Positions 6,404-14,835 of a stretch of DNA of 64,000 bases are shown piece by piece. Each line of letters opens with the position of its first letter. The stretch's first letter is position 1. This DNA comes from Streptomyces sp. CGMCC 4.7035 (GTDB lineage Bacteria > Actinomycetota > Actinomycetes > Streptomycetales > Streptomycetaceae), in contig NZ_CP134053.1 of NCBI RefSeq assembly GCF_031583065.1, forward strand, positions 6,303,001-6,367,000, given 5' to 3'. The notes beneath the pieces were generated by a model. The model was not told where the DNA came from. It saw only the letters and a list, made by a program, of their open reading frames with translations, and made no database searches. The translations under genes and the position numbers were made by a program.

Positions 6404-7845
6404 CGCAGGTGGGACGTGTCGTTGAGGAGGCGGAGGCCGGCGTTGCCGTCCGCGTAGTACGCCACCGCGCTCAGGGAGGCCGCGGACAGCTCCATGCGGA
6501 ACAGGGCCTCGGGGGGTGCGCCGAGAGCGAGGCGGACGAGGGTCTTGATCGGCGTGACGTGGGAGACGAGCAGGACCGTGCGGCCCGCGTAGGAGGCGAG
6601 CAGCTTGTCCCGCGTGGCCGCGACCCGGTGGGCCACGGCCGCGAAGCTTTCGCCGCCGCCGGTGGGTTCGGCCTCCGGGTCGGACAGCCAGGCGTTCATG
6701 TCGTCCGGGTGGCGTTCGCGGACCTCGCCGAAGGTAAGGCCCTCCCAGGCGCCGAAGTCGGTCTCGCGCAGCCCGTCCTCGACGCTCACGTCGAGCCCCA
6801 GGCGGGCGGCGACGACACCGGCGGTCTCCCGGCAGCGGGCGAGCGGAGAGGAGACGACGGCCTGAATGGTTCCCCGCGCCGCGAGCGCGGCGGCGACGAG
6901 CTCGGCCTGGCGCCGGCCGACGCCGGAGAGGGCCGGGTCACTGCCACCGCTCCCGGAGAACCGCTTGAGCGGGGTGAGGGGCGTCTCCCCGTGCCGCAGC
7001 AGCACGAAGGTGGTGGGCGTGCCGAGGTCGGGCGGCGCGGAGGCCACGTTACGGGCGGCCCGCACGTCAGCATCCGCCGCCCCGCGGTCACCGGAAGAGG
7101 CCTCGGCGTAGGAACCTGCGACGCCGGAAGCGCCCCCGGCCCCGAACTCACCGCGCTCCGCCACTCCGCGGCGGGCTGAGGAGGGTGCGGTGGTTGAAGA
7201 AGCGGCGCCGGAGGAGACCGGCGCAGGCGCGGGAGTGGCCGTGTCACGCCCCCGGGCCCCCGCCAAAGCCGCCCGCGCCCGGGCCGCGCCGGCCGCCGCG
7301 TCTCCCGGCGGTCGCGGGGGTTCCGGCGCCCCCGCCGGCCCGTACGGCTCCGGCGGCCCCGCCGGCTCGTACCGCTTCGGTGTGCCGAGTCCCGCGTCCG
7401 GTTCCGCCTTGGACGTCGCGGGCTCCCACCGCTCACCCCGGCTTCCCGCGTCCATCGCCTCGTTGGCCAGACGGTCCGCGTGCTTGTTCTGTTCGCGCGG
7501 GATCCACTCGTAGGTGACCTGCTCGGCGGGGAAGACGGCGGCGGCCTGCATCGCCAGCGGCTTCATGGCCGGGTGCTTGATCTTCCAGCGGCCCGACATC
7601 TGTTCCACGACCAGCTTGGAGTCCATGCGGACGTGCACCCGTGCGGTCGGGTCCAGGTTGTGGGCCGCGCGCAGCCCGGCCAGCAGTCCCCGGTACTCGG
7701 CGACGTTGTTGGTGGCGGTTCCGATGAACTCGGCCCGTTCCGCCAGCGTCCGGCCCGTCGCCGCGTCGCACACCACGGATCCGTAGCCCGCGGGCCCGGG
7801 GTTGCCCCGGGACCCGCCGTCGGCCTCGACGATGAACTCCCGCAC
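6400..7845 (-). CDS. Bifunctional RNase HI / histidine acid phosphatase
   Basis: This 481-residue two-domain enzyme begins with an RNase HI domain (residues about 1-135): FIVEADGGSRGNPGPAGYG, NNVAEYRGLLAGL and VRMDSKLVVEQ carry the metal-binding D, E and D residues. A long Pro/Ala/Gly-rich linker (about 150 residues) follows. A phosphoglycerate-mutase-like histidine phosphatase ends the protein: VLLRHGETPLT holds the phosphoacceptor His, with SSPLARCRETA and VLLVSHVTPIKTLV. The same fusion is known in mycobacteria (Rv2228c), where the second domain was annotated as CobC-like. It should remove RNA from RNA-DNA hybrids and has an acid phosphatase activity. The GTG start follows three tandem 10-bp units. 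Confidence 0.93.
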   Translation of the reverse strand: MREFIVEADGGSRGNPGPAGYGSVVCDAATGRTLAERAEFIGTATNNVAEYRGLLAGLRAAHNLDPTARVHVRMDSKLVVEQMSGRWKIKHPAMKPLAMQAAAVFPAEQVTYEWIPREQNKHADRLANEAMDAGSRGERWEPATSKAEPDAGLGTPKRYEPAGPPEPYGPAGAPEPPRPPGDAAAGAARARAALAGARGRDTATPAPAPVSSGAASSTTAPSSARRGVAERGEFGAGGASGVAGSYAEASSGDRGAADADVRAARNVASAPPDLGTPTTFVLLRHGETPLTPLKRFSGSGGSDPALSGVGRRQAELVAAALAARGTIQAVVSSPLARCRETAGVVAARLGLDVSVEDGLRETDFGAWEGLTFGEVRERHPDDMNAWLSDPEAEPTGGGESFAAVAHRVAATRDKLLASYAGRTVLLVSHVTPIKTLVRLALGAPPEALFRMELSAASLSAVAYYADGNAGLRLLNDTSHLR

Positions 7846-7854
7846 GTCGTACGC

Positions 7855-7884
7855 CTCTTACAGACTCCTACAGGCTCTTACAGA
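7855..7884. repeat. Three tandem 10-bp units supplying Shine-Dalgarno-like sequence
   Basis: CTCTTACAGA, CTCCTACAGG and CTCTTACAGA are consecutive. On the minus strand each reads CTGTAAGAG or CTGTAGGAG, so the stop of the zinc-ribbon gene and up to three ribosome-binding-like sequences for the RNase H gene are contained in the repeats. Confidence 0.7.
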
Positions 7885-8621
7885 CCGGACTCGGACGTAC
7901 GCACCAGGATGCGGCTGCAGTTCTCGCAGCGGACGACCGTGTCGGGGGCGGCCTTGCGGATCTCGTTCAGCTCGGTGATCGCCAGCTCCTGGCGGCAGCC
8001 CTGGCAGGTGCGCTGGTACAGCTTGGCCGCACCGATGCCGCCCTGCTGCCCGCGCAGCTTGTCGTAGAGCCCGAGCAGGTCCCCAGGCACCGAGCCCGCG
8101 ATGACCTCGCGCTCCTTGGTCACCGACGCGGCCTCGCCGTCGATCTGCTCGAAGGCCGCGTCCCGGCGCGCCGTGGCGTCGTCGATCTTCGACTGGACCG
8201 ACGCGACCCGCTCGGTCAGCTCGCCGACCCGCTCCTGCGCGGACTCGCGACGCTCCATCACCTCCAGGACCACGTCCTCCAGGTCGCTCTGCCGCTTGGC
8301 GAGCGAGGCGATCTCGTGCTGGAGGTTCTCCAGGTCCTTGGGGGACGTGACCGCGCCGGTGTCGAGGCGCTGCTGGTCGCGGGCGGCGCGCCGGCGCACC
8401 TGGTCCACGTCCTGCTCCGCCTTGGTCTGCTCACGGGCGCAGTCGCTCTCCTCGGTCTGCGCGGCCACCAGCAGGTCGCGCAGCTGGGTGAGGTCCTTGG
8501 TCAGCGACTCGATCTCGGCGTGCTCGGGCAGGGACTTCCGCTTGTGCGCGAGCTGCTGCAGGCGGACGTCGAGTGCCTGGACGTCGAGGAGTCGGATCTG
8601 GTCGGCGGGCGCGGCGTTCAG
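7878..8621 (-). CDS. C4-type zinc-ribbon coiled-coil protein with a CTG start
   Basis: A 247-residue protein with a long coiled coil (residues about 10-180, heptads such as LEDVVLEVMERRESAQERVGE) and a C-terminal zinc ribbon, CQGCRQEL..CENCSRIL. It belongs to the family often annotated as zinc-ribbon/'CT398-like' proteins beside Nif3. The expected N-terminus LNAAPADQIRLLDVQALD is in frame back to CTG 8621. No ATG, GTG or TTG exists between this and an in-frame TAG at about 8641. GGGAG stands 7 bases before the CTG, and CTG overlaps the TGA of the upstream Nif3 gene as CTGA. The function is not established; coupling to Nif3 suggests a shared complex. Confidence 0.85.
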   Translation of the reverse strand: MNAAPADQIRLLDVQALDVRLQQLAHKRKSLPEHAEIESLTKDLTQLRDLLVAAQTEESDCAREQTKAEQDVDQVRRRAARDQQRLDTGAVTSPKDLENLQHEIASLAKRQSDLEDVVLEVMERRESAQERVGELTERVASVQSKIDDATARRDAAFEQIDGEAASVTKEREVIAGSVPGDLLGLYDKLRGQQGGIGAAKLYQRTCQGCRQELAITELNEIRKAAPDTVVRCENCSRILVRTSESGL

Positions 8622-9475
8622 TTGGGGGCTCCCGTTGCGCTAGTGGTGGCGGTGGACGCCGCGTGGGCGGTCCAGGGGTCGGTGACCGTCTTCGAGACGT
8701 GGACCCGAAGGTCCCATTCGTGCCGGTCTGAGATCTCGTCGAGCTGGGCGGCGGCCAGCTCGCACCAGGGCCATTCGGTGGCCCAGTGCGCCGCGTCGAG
8801 CAGCGCGAGAGGACTGTGGGCGCGGGCCTCCGAAGCCGGGTGGTGGCGCAGGTCCGCGGTGAGGAAGGCGTCGACGCCGGCCGCGCGGACGTCGTCGAAG
8901 AGGCTGTCGCCGGAGCCGCCGCTGACGGCGACCGTGCGGACGAGGGCCTCGGGGTCGCCGGCCACGCGGATGCCCTGCGCGGTGGCGGGCAGCCGCTCGG
9001 CGGCGCGGGCGGCGAACTCGCGGACGGTCAGCGGGTGGTCCAGCTCGCAGACGCGGCCGAGACCCCGGCGGCCCTCCGGGTCGCTCGGATCCGGTACGAG
9101 GGGGCGCACGACGCGCAGGTCGAGCGCGCCGGCGAGGGCGTCCGAGACGCCCGGGTCCGCCCTGTCCGCGTTCGTGTGGGCGACGTGCAGCGCGATGTCG
9201 TTCTTGATGAGGGTGTGCACGACACGGCCCTTGAAGGTGGAGGCCGCCACCGTCGTCGTACCGCGCAGATAGAGCGGGTGGTGGGTGACCAGCAGGTCCG
9301 CGCCCAGCTTCACCGCCTCGTCGACGATCTCCTGGACGGGGTCGACGGCGAAGAGGACCCGGGAGACCTCCTGGTCGGGGTCGCCCACGACCGTGCCGAC
9401 CGCGTCCCAGGACTCGGCCCGCTCGGCGGGCCACAGGTTCTCCAGCGCGGCGATGACTTCAGACAGACGGGGCAC
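8618..9475 (-). CDS. Nif3-like dinuclear metal center protein (DUF34/GTP cyclohydrolase I type 2 family)
   Basis: The protein has 285 residues from GTG 9475 (MPRLSEVIAALENLWPAERAESWDAVG). Family motifs are ESWDAVGTVVGDP, the metal-binding LVTHHPLYLRG, IALHVAHTNAD and, near the end, LTADLRHHPASEA with the metal-binding His pair. Nif3 proteins bind two metal ions; some homologues have been linked to folate or other cofactor chemistry, but the general role is unsettled. The frame continues upstream into a GC-rich tandem repeat without a better start. It ends by overlapping the zinc-ribbon gene by 4 bases, indicating translational coupling. Confidence 0.9.
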   Translation of the reverse strand: MPRLSEVIAALENLWPAERAESWDAVGTVVGDPDQEVSRVLFAVDPVQEIVDEAVKLGADLLVTHHPLYLRGTTTVAASTFKGRVVHTLIKNDIALHVAHTNADRADPGVSDALAGALDLRVVRPLVPDPSDPEGRRGLGRVCELDHPLTVREFAARAAERLPATAQGIRVAGDPEALVRTVAVSGGSGDSLFDDVRAAGVDAFLTADLRHHPASEARAHSPLALLDAAHWATEWPWCELAAAQLDEISDRHEWDLRVHVSKTVTDPWTAHAASTATTSATGAPN

Positions 9476-9552
9476 GGGGAAAAGGCTACCTGCCCCTGGT
9501 GCGTGCCCGACCGGTCGCGGGTCATTCGACCAGGCGGAACCCTGGCGGGCGT

Positions 9553-9662
9553 CGGGCGGAACGCGTCGGGCGGCGGGCAGGACGGGGTCGTACGGCGGGC
9601 AGGACGGGGTCCGTGCGGCGGGCAGGACGGGGTCCGTGCGGCGGGCGGAACGCGTCGGGCGG
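9553..9662. repeat. GC-rich minisatellite flanked by direct repeats
   Basis: Three copies of GGCGGGCAGGACGGGGTC start at 9572, 9594 and 9617. The cluster is flanked on both sides by copies of GGGCGGAACGCGTCGGGCGG (from 9553 and again ending at 9662). The period is about 22-23 bp. It lies in the 365-bp gap between the Nif3 gene and the propeller-like gene. The remainder of that gap (9663-9840) holds the likely promoter region of the latter, including a short ACGAA-ACTAGC-TTCGT dyad. Confidence 0.8.
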
Positions 9663-9840
9663 CCGCTCCCGAAGGTGCGGGGGTTGCGTGAGGGTGAGCC
9701 ATGCGCCCCCTTGTGCAGCACACCCGCCCCGCTTTCCTCAGGCGAACAGCGGGACGAACACCCTTATGTGTGAAGCGGTCGCCCGGGGATGCCACGCCCG
9801 TGCGTACGAAACTAGCTTCGTCGCCGGAGGTGACCGAACC

Positions 9841-11349
9841 ATGACGGCCTGTGCCTTCACATCCGCGACGGGCAACGGGAACCATTGGGCGGCCCGGCCC
9901 GGATGCGTGATCACCGCGGACGGGTCCTACGCGGCCCGCCTCGCCCTGGACGGTGAGTCCTGGTACCCGGAGCGCTGGACCCTGGACGGCCCCGAACCGT
10001 ACGCCGTACCGCTGCCCGGCAACCAGCCGGAGGAACCCGGCACCGAAGTACAGCCGATGGCCGACGGGCGGGTGCTGATCCACCGTGTCGCGGACGGGCG
10101 GCACACGTTCTCGCTGCTGTACCCGACCGGTCCGGGGACCGGGGAGCTGGCGCTGGGCGCGGTGGAGTTCCGGGAGGAGGGGGCGCGGCTGTCGCTGCTG
10201 CCGCCCGCGCCGACGGGGGACCGCGCGTACGCGCTCGCGGTGGACCGGGGGATGACGACGGTGTGGCTGGTGGCGGGCGGGGCGTCCGGGCCCGAGCGGC
10301 TGGCCCTGGTGCCGGGCCGGTGCTCGGGCGGGGTGTGGCTGGACCGTACGGGTCGGCTGCTGGCCCTGGACCGCACGCCGGACGGGGGTCCCACGAAGAC
10401 GGTGGTGGTGGATCTGGCGCGGGGCGGGGAGGTGTCGCCGCTGTTGCAGATCGCGGAGGCGAGCGACGACCGCGTGCTGCTCGCGGACCCGGACAGCGGG
10501 CTGCTGCTGATCCGCTCGGACGCGCCGTCGCCGGGCCATGCCCGGCTGGGGTGGGGGGTGCTCGGGAGCACACTGCCGGTGCGTTTTCCGGAGTGCCTGC
10601 GGCTGGGCGACTGCGCCGTGACGCCGTTCGCGATCCAGCCGGGGCAGGTACTGACGCCGGAGAGCTGCGCCGTGGCGCTGCGGGTCGACGGCGCGGCGGG
10701 CAGCTGGGTCGCGGTGTGGCGCCCGGCCGACCGCCAGGTCCACCATCTCGCGCCGCCCCAGGGGTGGTTGGCGGGCGCGGGGCTGTGGACGCGGGAGGGC
10801 GTGCTGCGGCTGCCGTATGCCACGGGGGTGGTGCGGTGCGGGGTGACAAGCGTGGAGGCGCCCGCGCGGACGGACCGTGCCGCGCACGCCGAGGATGCGG
10901 GTGAGGGGTCGGAGCCGGAGCGGGCGGACCGGGGCGCGGCGCGACCGGTGCCGTTGCAACAGGCACCGTTGCAACAGGCACCGTTGCAGCAGGCATCGTT
11001 GCAGCAGGGGCCGTCCCGGCAGACACCGTCCCAGCAGACACCGCCGCAGCAGGAGCCGTCGCGGCAAGCACCGTCACAGCAGGAGCCGTCGCGGCAGACA
11101 CCGCCGCACCAGAAGCCGTCACGGCAAGCACCGTCACAGCAGACATCGCCTCAACAGACACCGCTGCGAGCCCGTACCCCGGCGGCGTCCACGGGCGTTT
11201 CCCTGAAGCGCCGCCCCCTGGCCACACCGGAGACGAGGCCCCCGGCCACACCGGAGACAAGACCCCTCACCACACCGGAGACGAGACCCCCGGCCCCACC
11301 GGAGGAGACGCCCCTGACCCCCGGCCCCGCTGTCGTCGCCGCCCGTTAG
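9841..11349 (+). CDS. Beta-propeller-like protein with a Gln/Pro repeat tail
   Basis: I do not recognise a characterised family. The 502-residue product has no signal peptide. Residues about 1-340 are rich in beta-strand repeats of the kind seen in WD40/TolB propellers: WYPERWTLDG, VWLDRTGRLLALDRTPDGG and VLLADPDSGLLLIRSD recur at blade-like intervals. From about residue 365 the sequence becomes low complexity: three LQQAP units, then alternating S-R/Q-Q-x-P hexads, then four TPETRP-type units. ATG 9841 has a strong GGAGGTGA 8 bases upstream. The tail is unusually long and repeat-built and probably varies between strains. Function is unknown; a cytoplasmic scaffold is possible. Confidence 0.7.
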   Translation: MTACAFTSATGNGNHWAARPGCVITADGSYAARLALDGESWYPERWTLDGPEPYAVPLPGNQPEEPGTEVQPMADGRVLIHRVADGRHTFSLLYPTGPGTGELALGAVEFREEGARLSLLPPAPTGDRAYALAVDRGMTTVWLVAGGASGPERLALVPGRCSGGVWLDRTGRLLALDRTPDGGPTKTVVVDLARGGEVSPLLQIAEASDDRVLLADPDSGLLLIRSDAPSPGHARLGWGVLGSTLPVRFPECLRLGDCAVTPFAIQPGQVLTPESCAVALRVDGAAGSWVAVWRPADRQVHHLAPPQGWLAGAGLWTREGVLRLPYATGVVRCGVTSVEAPARTDRAAHAEDAGEGSEPERADRGAARPVPLQQAPLQQAPLQQASLQQGPSRQTPSQQTPPQQEPSRQAPSQQEPSRQTPPHQKPSRQAPSQQTSPQQTPLRARTPAASTGVSLKRRPLATPETRPPATPETRPLTTPETRPPAPPEETPLTPGPAVVAAR

Positions 11350-11397
11350 AATCGCCCGGTTGTACGAAGGATCATGTTGACGGGGTGAAGACTTCCG

Positions 11398-11565
11398 ATG
11401 AGCGACACCAGCACCACCACACTGCCTCCGGCCGCCGCGGATCAGGAGGCCGAGGGTCACGGCCGGCACCGCGGCCAGGTCTCCGCCGAGGCCTCCGGGG
11501 CGGCTCCGCACGGTCGGCACCGCAAGCCGTCCGGGCAGGCCGAACAGGCCGGCACCGCGGCCTGA
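11398..11565 (+). CDS. Small hydrophilic His/Arg-rich protein (55 residues)
   Basis: ATG 11398 opens a 55-residue frame, MSDTSTTTLPPAAADQEAEG onward, containing two similar motifs (HGRHRGQ and HGRHRKP) and ending TAA-free at TGA 11563-11565. It starts 49 bases after the propeller-like gene and is followed by a strong terminator, so it is likely the last gene of that operon. The internal HGRHR duplication and biased composition resemble other small conserved Streptomyces proteins, but I cannot assign a function. Confidence 0.5.
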   Translation: MSDTSTTTLPPAAADQEAEGHGRHRGQVSAEASGAAPHGRHRKPSGQAEQAGTAA

Positions 11566-11648
11566 CAGCGGCCCACGGGGAGCGCGGAGCGAAACCGGCG
11601 GCGTATCGGACTCCGTAGGCCGCCTGCCCGTTGCCGTACGTACCCACA

Positions 11649-11680
11649 CGGCCCCGCCCGTCTCACGACGGGCGGGGCCG
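11649..11680. terminator. Strong bidirectional hairpin terminator
   Basis: CGGCCCCGCCCGTC-TCAC-GACGGGCGGGGCCG forms a perfect 14-bp stem followed by TTCTTG. It sits between the convergent small-protein gene (ends 11565) and the SDR gene (ends 11727), where a bidirectional terminator is expected. Confidence 0.85.
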
Positions 11681-11726
11681 TTCTTGCGGGGCTCCCCCGG
11701 GCCCCAGCCTGCGGACGACCGACGGC

Positions 11727-12683
11727 TCAGCGATCCGCCGACGCCCGGTCGTGCCTGAGGCCCAGGACCTCCACCGCCGCGAACGTCTCGCCCTGGGGCC
11801 GCTGCGCGTAGTGCGGGGTGAGCAGCGCGTCGAGTTCGTCGTACGTGAAAACGTGCTGCTTGGTGTCGAACCTGGCCCGCACCCGGGGCCGCTCGACGAT
11901 CGCGACCATGCCGCCGTGCACGACCAGGAGCTGCCCGTTGACCTGCGCGGCGGCGGGCGAGGCCAGGTAGCCGACGAGCGGGGCGACATGTTCGGGGGCG
12001 AGCGGGTCGAGGCCCTCGTCCGGCTCCTCGAAGCCCGCGAAGACGTCCTCGGTCATACGGGTCCGGGCGCGCGGGCAGATCGCGTTCGCCGTCACCCCGT
12101 ACTTGGCGAGAGCGAGCGCCGTCGACGTCGTGAGGCCGACGATTCCGCCCTTCGCCGCCGCGTAGTTGGGCTGCCCGGCCGAACCCGCCAGGAACGCCTC
12201 CGACGAGGTGTTCACGATCCGCCCGTACACCGGACCCGCCGCCGTCTTGGCGCGCGCCCTCCAGTGCGCGGCGGCGAAGTGGGTCGTGTTGAAGTGGCCC
12301 TTGAGGTGGACCCGGATCACCGCGTCCCACTCCTGCTCGGACATCGAGAAGAGCATGCGGTCGCGCAGGATGCCCGCGTTGTTGACCAGCACGTCCAGCT
12401 GTCCGAACTCGGCGACGGCCAATTCGATCAGCTCACGGGCCTGTGCGAAGTCGGCGACGTCCCCGGTGTGGGCGACGGCCCGGCCGCCCGCCGCGCGGAT
12501 CTCGGCGGCGACCGCCTCGGCCGGTCCGGCGGACGCCTCGCCGGAGCCGTCCCGGCCCGGCTGCCCGTAGTCGTTGACGACGACGGCCGCGCCGAGCCGG
12601 GCGAGCTCCAGCGCCTCGGCCCGGCCCAGGCCCCGGCCCGCGCCGGTGACGACCGCCGACAGGCCTTCGAGTGGCAGTGACAT
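11727..12683 (-). CDS. SDR-family 3-hydroxyacyl-CoA dehydrogenase-like oxidoreductase
   Basis: A 318-residue classical SDR. TGAGRGLGRAEALELA is the Rossmann nucleotide loop (residues about 13-28), VLVNNAGILRD the NNAG motif, and NTSSEAFLAG with PNYAAAKGGIVGL supply the catalytic Ser, Tyr and Lys. The long form with NDYGQPGRDGSGEASAGPAEAV resembles the dehydrogenase part of peroxisomal multifunctional enzyme type 2 and mycobacterial sterol-catabolism SDRs. It probably oxidises a 3-hydroxyacyl-CoA. It is the last gene of the operon MaoC - alcohol dehydrogenase - SDR, which is preceded by a KstR-like box, consistent with a beta-oxidation role. Confidence 0.85.
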   Translation of the reverse strand: MSLPLEGLSAVVTGAGRGLGRAEALELARLGAAVVVNDYGQPGRDGSGEASAGPAEAVAAEIRAAGGRAVAHTGDVADFAQARELIELAVAEFGQLDVLVNNAGILRDRMLFSMSEQEWDAVIRVHLKGHFNTTHFAAAHWRARAKTAAGPVYGRIVNTSSEAFLAGSAGQPNYAAAKGGIVGLTTSTALALAKYGVTANAICPRARTRMTEDVFAGFEEPDEGLDPLAPEHVAPLVGYLASPAAAQVNGQLLVVHGGMVAIVERPRVRARFDTKQHVFTYDELDALLTPHYAQRPQGETFAAVEVLGLRHDRASADR

Positions 12684-12693
12684 GAACGTCCTC

Positions 12694-12729
12694 TCGACGC
12701 AGGGATCGACGCAGGGATCGACGCAGGCA
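12694..12729. repeat. Three tandem 12-bp units between ADH and SDR genes
   Basis: TCGACGCAGGGA, TCGACGCAGGGA and TCGACGCAGGCA are consecutive and fill most of the 49-bp gap between the alcohol dehydrogenase stop and the SDR start. It looks like slippage expansion of spacer DNA. Confidence 0.8.
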
Positions 12730-12732
12730 AGG

Positions 12733-13809
12733 TCAGATCTCGATGCACGTACGCAGCGCCGTACCCGTCCGCATCTGGTCCAGTGCCTCGTTGATCTCGG
12801 CCAGCGGCACCCGGTGCGTGATCAGACCGGCCAGGTCGATGCGCCCGGCACGCCAGAGCGCGATGGTGCGCTCGTACGACCGCAGGACGTCCCCGCCGCC
12901 GTACATGGACGGCAGGATCCGCTTCTCGTCGAAGAACAGCTCGAACATGTTGAGCTGGAGGTGGTCGTCCATGGCGCCCGCTCCGACCACGACGAGGGTG
13001 CCGCCGCGCCGCGTGTTCTCGTACGCCGTGCGGGCCGTGGCCGACTTTCCGACGACCTCGAAGACGTAGTCGAAGCCCTCGCCACCGGTGACCTGCTGTT
13101 TGGCGTCGGGCAGCTCGTCCGGCGACACCGCCTTCGTGGCGCCGAACCTCAGCGCCGCCTCGCGGCGTGCGGGCACCGGGTCGACGGCGACGATCTCGGC
13201 GGCGCCCTTGAGCCGCGCGCCCTGGATCGCGGAGATGCCGACGCCGCCGCAGCCGATGACGGCGACCGACGAACCGGCCTTCACGTCCGCGGTGTTGAGC
13301 GCCGCCCCGAGCCCGGTCGTGACCCCGCAGCCGATGAGGGCCGCGATGTCGAAGGGCACGTCATCGGGGATCGGCACGGCGCAGCCCGCGTCGACGACGA
13401 CCTCCTCGGCGAAGGTGCCGGTGCCCGCGAAGCCGAAGACGTCACCGCCGGGGCGCTTGAAGTTGGGGGTGCCCGCGTTCATGAACCCGGCCAGGCACAG
13501 TTGGGTCTGGCCGCGCTTGCAGGCGGGACAGGCGCCGCAGGCCGGCAGCCAGCAGACCACGACCCGGTCGCCGGGCTTCAGGCCCCGCACGCCCTCGCCG
13601 ACTTCGAGGATCTCGCCCGCTCCCTCGTGGCCGGGCACGAACGGCCCGGGCTGCGGCAGCACGCCGCTCATCGCGGACAGGTCCGAGTGGCACAGCCCCG
13701 TGGCGCGCACCCGGATCCTGACCCTTCCGGGGCCGAAGCCCGTCGCCTCGACGTCGTCGAGGACTTCCAGCTTGTCCTGGCCGATCTCGTGCAGTACGGC
13801 TGCGCGCAT
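12733..13809 (-). CDS. Zinc-dependent alcohol dehydrogenase (MDR family, class III-like)
   Basis: The protein is 358 residues from ATG 13809 (GAGGGGAG upstream; a longer frame has no support). The catalytic zinc ligands are in GLCHSDLSAM and PGHEGAGEI. The four structural zinc cysteines are in CGACPACKRGQTQLC. VAVIGCGGVGISAIQGA is the NAD(P)-binding loop. It should interconvert an alcohol and an aldehyde. In the operon with MaoC hydratase and SDR it could oxidise a terminal hydroxyl made by the CYP125-type P450 encoded at 51604, feeding the aldehyde dehydrogenase at 40353; that link is inference from the shared operator motif. Confidence 0.92.
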   Translation of the reverse strand: MRAAVLHEIGQDKLEVLDDVEATGFGPGRVRIRVRATGLCHSDLSAMSGVLPQPGPFVPGHEGAGEILEVGEGVRGLKPGDRVVVCWLPACGACPACKRGQTQLCLAGFMNAGTPNFKRPGGDVFGFAGTGTFAEEVVVDAGCAVPIPDDVPFDIAALIGCGVTTGLGAALNTADVKAGSSVAVIGCGGVGISAIQGARLKGAAEIVAVDPVPARREAALRFGATKAVSPDELPDAKQQVTGGEGFDYVFEVVGKSATARTAYENTRRGGTLVVVGAGAMDDHLQLNMFELFFDEKRILPSMYGGGDVLRSYERTIALWRAGRIDLAGLITHRVPLAEINEALDQMRTGTALRTCIEI

Positions 13810-13847
13810 GGTGCGGCTCCCCTCAGGAGGTGTCTCGGGAGGCTGTC

Positions 13848-14759
13848 TCAGGAGTGCTGAACGATGGTGTCGGCGAGGACGGGCGCGTCGTCCCGCTCCA
13901 CGGCGCTCACGGCGACCCGTACCTCGGCGTCCCCCCGCCACATCCGGATCCGCAGGGTCTCCCCCGGGTACACGACCCCGGCGAACCGCGTGGTGTAGGC
14001 GCGCACCCGGCTCACGTCACCGGCGAGCAGCGTGTCGACGACCGCCTTGAGCGTCATGCCGTAGGTGCACAGCCCGTGCAGGATGGGCCGCTCGAACCCG
14101 GCGAGCTTGGCGAACTCGGGGTCGGCGTGCAGGGGGTTGTAGTCGCCGGAGAGGCGGTAGAGGAGGGCCTGGTCCTCGCGGATCGCACGCTCGACGACCT
14201 TGTCGGGGTCGCCGGTGGGCGGGTCCGTGGGGCTCCCCCCGCTCGAGCGAAGCCGAGAGTGGGGGAGGGTGGAGGGGCCGCGGTCGCCGCCCCAGCCGCC
14301 TTCGCCGCGTACGAAGATCTGCGCGTCGTTGGTCCACAGCGGGCCGTCGGCGTCGGCGACTTCGGTGCGCATGACGAGCACGGCGGCCTTGCCCTTGTCG
14401 TACACGGCGGCGATCCGGCCGGTGGCGGTCGCGGTGCCCTGAACCGGGAGGGGCCGGTGGATGGTCAGCGACTGTCCGCCGTGCAGGACGCGGGCGAGGT
14501 CGACGTCCACCCCCGGCATGGACAGACCGCTGATCACCCCGGGCGAGCCCGCGCCGGCGACGGTGGCGAAGCTCGGCAGGACGTGCAGCCGGGACTCCAG
14601 GGTGTAGCGCAGTTCGTCGGGGTCGGTCGCCGGACTGTGTTTGTCAGGATTCGCGGCCGCGCCGATGCCGAGGTGGTAGAGCTGGACGTCCTTGGGGCTC
14701 CAGGTGAGCTCGCCGGTCCGGGGCTCGGCCGCGAGGGCCTTGGCTGCGTCGATGGGCAT
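13848..14759 (-). CDS. MaoC-family enoyl-CoA hydratase (double hot-dog)
   Basis: A 303-residue (R)-specific enoyl-CoA hydratase 2. An N-terminal hot-dog (about residues 15-150) is followed by a C-terminal one carrying the hydratase-2 signature YRLSGDYNPLHADPEFAKLAGF and PILHGLCTYGM, with catalytic Asp and His. It adds water across trans-2-enoyl-CoA in beta-oxidation. Mycobacterial sterol regulons encode similar proteins (Hsd4B-type). Between the domains residues about 164-177 are encoded by a Streptomyces interspersed hairpin element (14231-14271), lengthening the linker. It is the first gene of the MaoC-ADH-SDR operon; a KstR-like box lies 77 bases upstream. Confidence 0.9.
   Translation of the reverse strand: MPIDAAKALAAEPRTGELTWSPKDVQLYHLGIGAAANPDKHSPATDPDELRYTLESRLHVLPSFATVAGAGSPGVISGLSMPGVDVDLARVLHGGQSLTIHRPLPVQGTATATGRIAAVYDKGKAAVLVMRTEVADADGPLWTNDAQIFVRGEGGWGGDRGPSTLPHSRLRSSGGSPTDPPTGDPDKVVERAIREDQALLYRLSGDYNPLHADPEFAKLAGFERPILHGLCTYGMTLKAVVDTLLAGDVSRVRAYTTRFAGVVYPGETLRIRMWRGDAEVRVAVSAVERDDAPVLADTIVQHS
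14231..14271 (-). repeat. Interspersed Streptomyces-type hairpin element, copy 1 (inside the MaoC gene)
   Basis: On the minus strand CACCCTCCCCC, then ACTCTCGGCTTCGCTCGAG, then CGGGGGGAGCC form an imperfect hairpin. The same element, with small differences, recurs at 24864-24909 inside another coding region. Here it is in frame and encodes STLPHSRLRSSGGSP in the linker between the two hot-dog domains. Confidence 0.75.
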
Positions 14760-14835
14760 GGGGCTCCTGTGAGGTCCAAGACCTCGGCGCGGCCGTCCGC
14801 ACCGTCGGCCGCACCGAGGTCGTCACGGGCCGACC

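Noticed and set aside
9541..9665. CRISPR-like repeats
   Set aside because: Spacers are only 4-5 bases and nearly identical, there are no cas genes, and the pattern is an ordinary tandem expansion.
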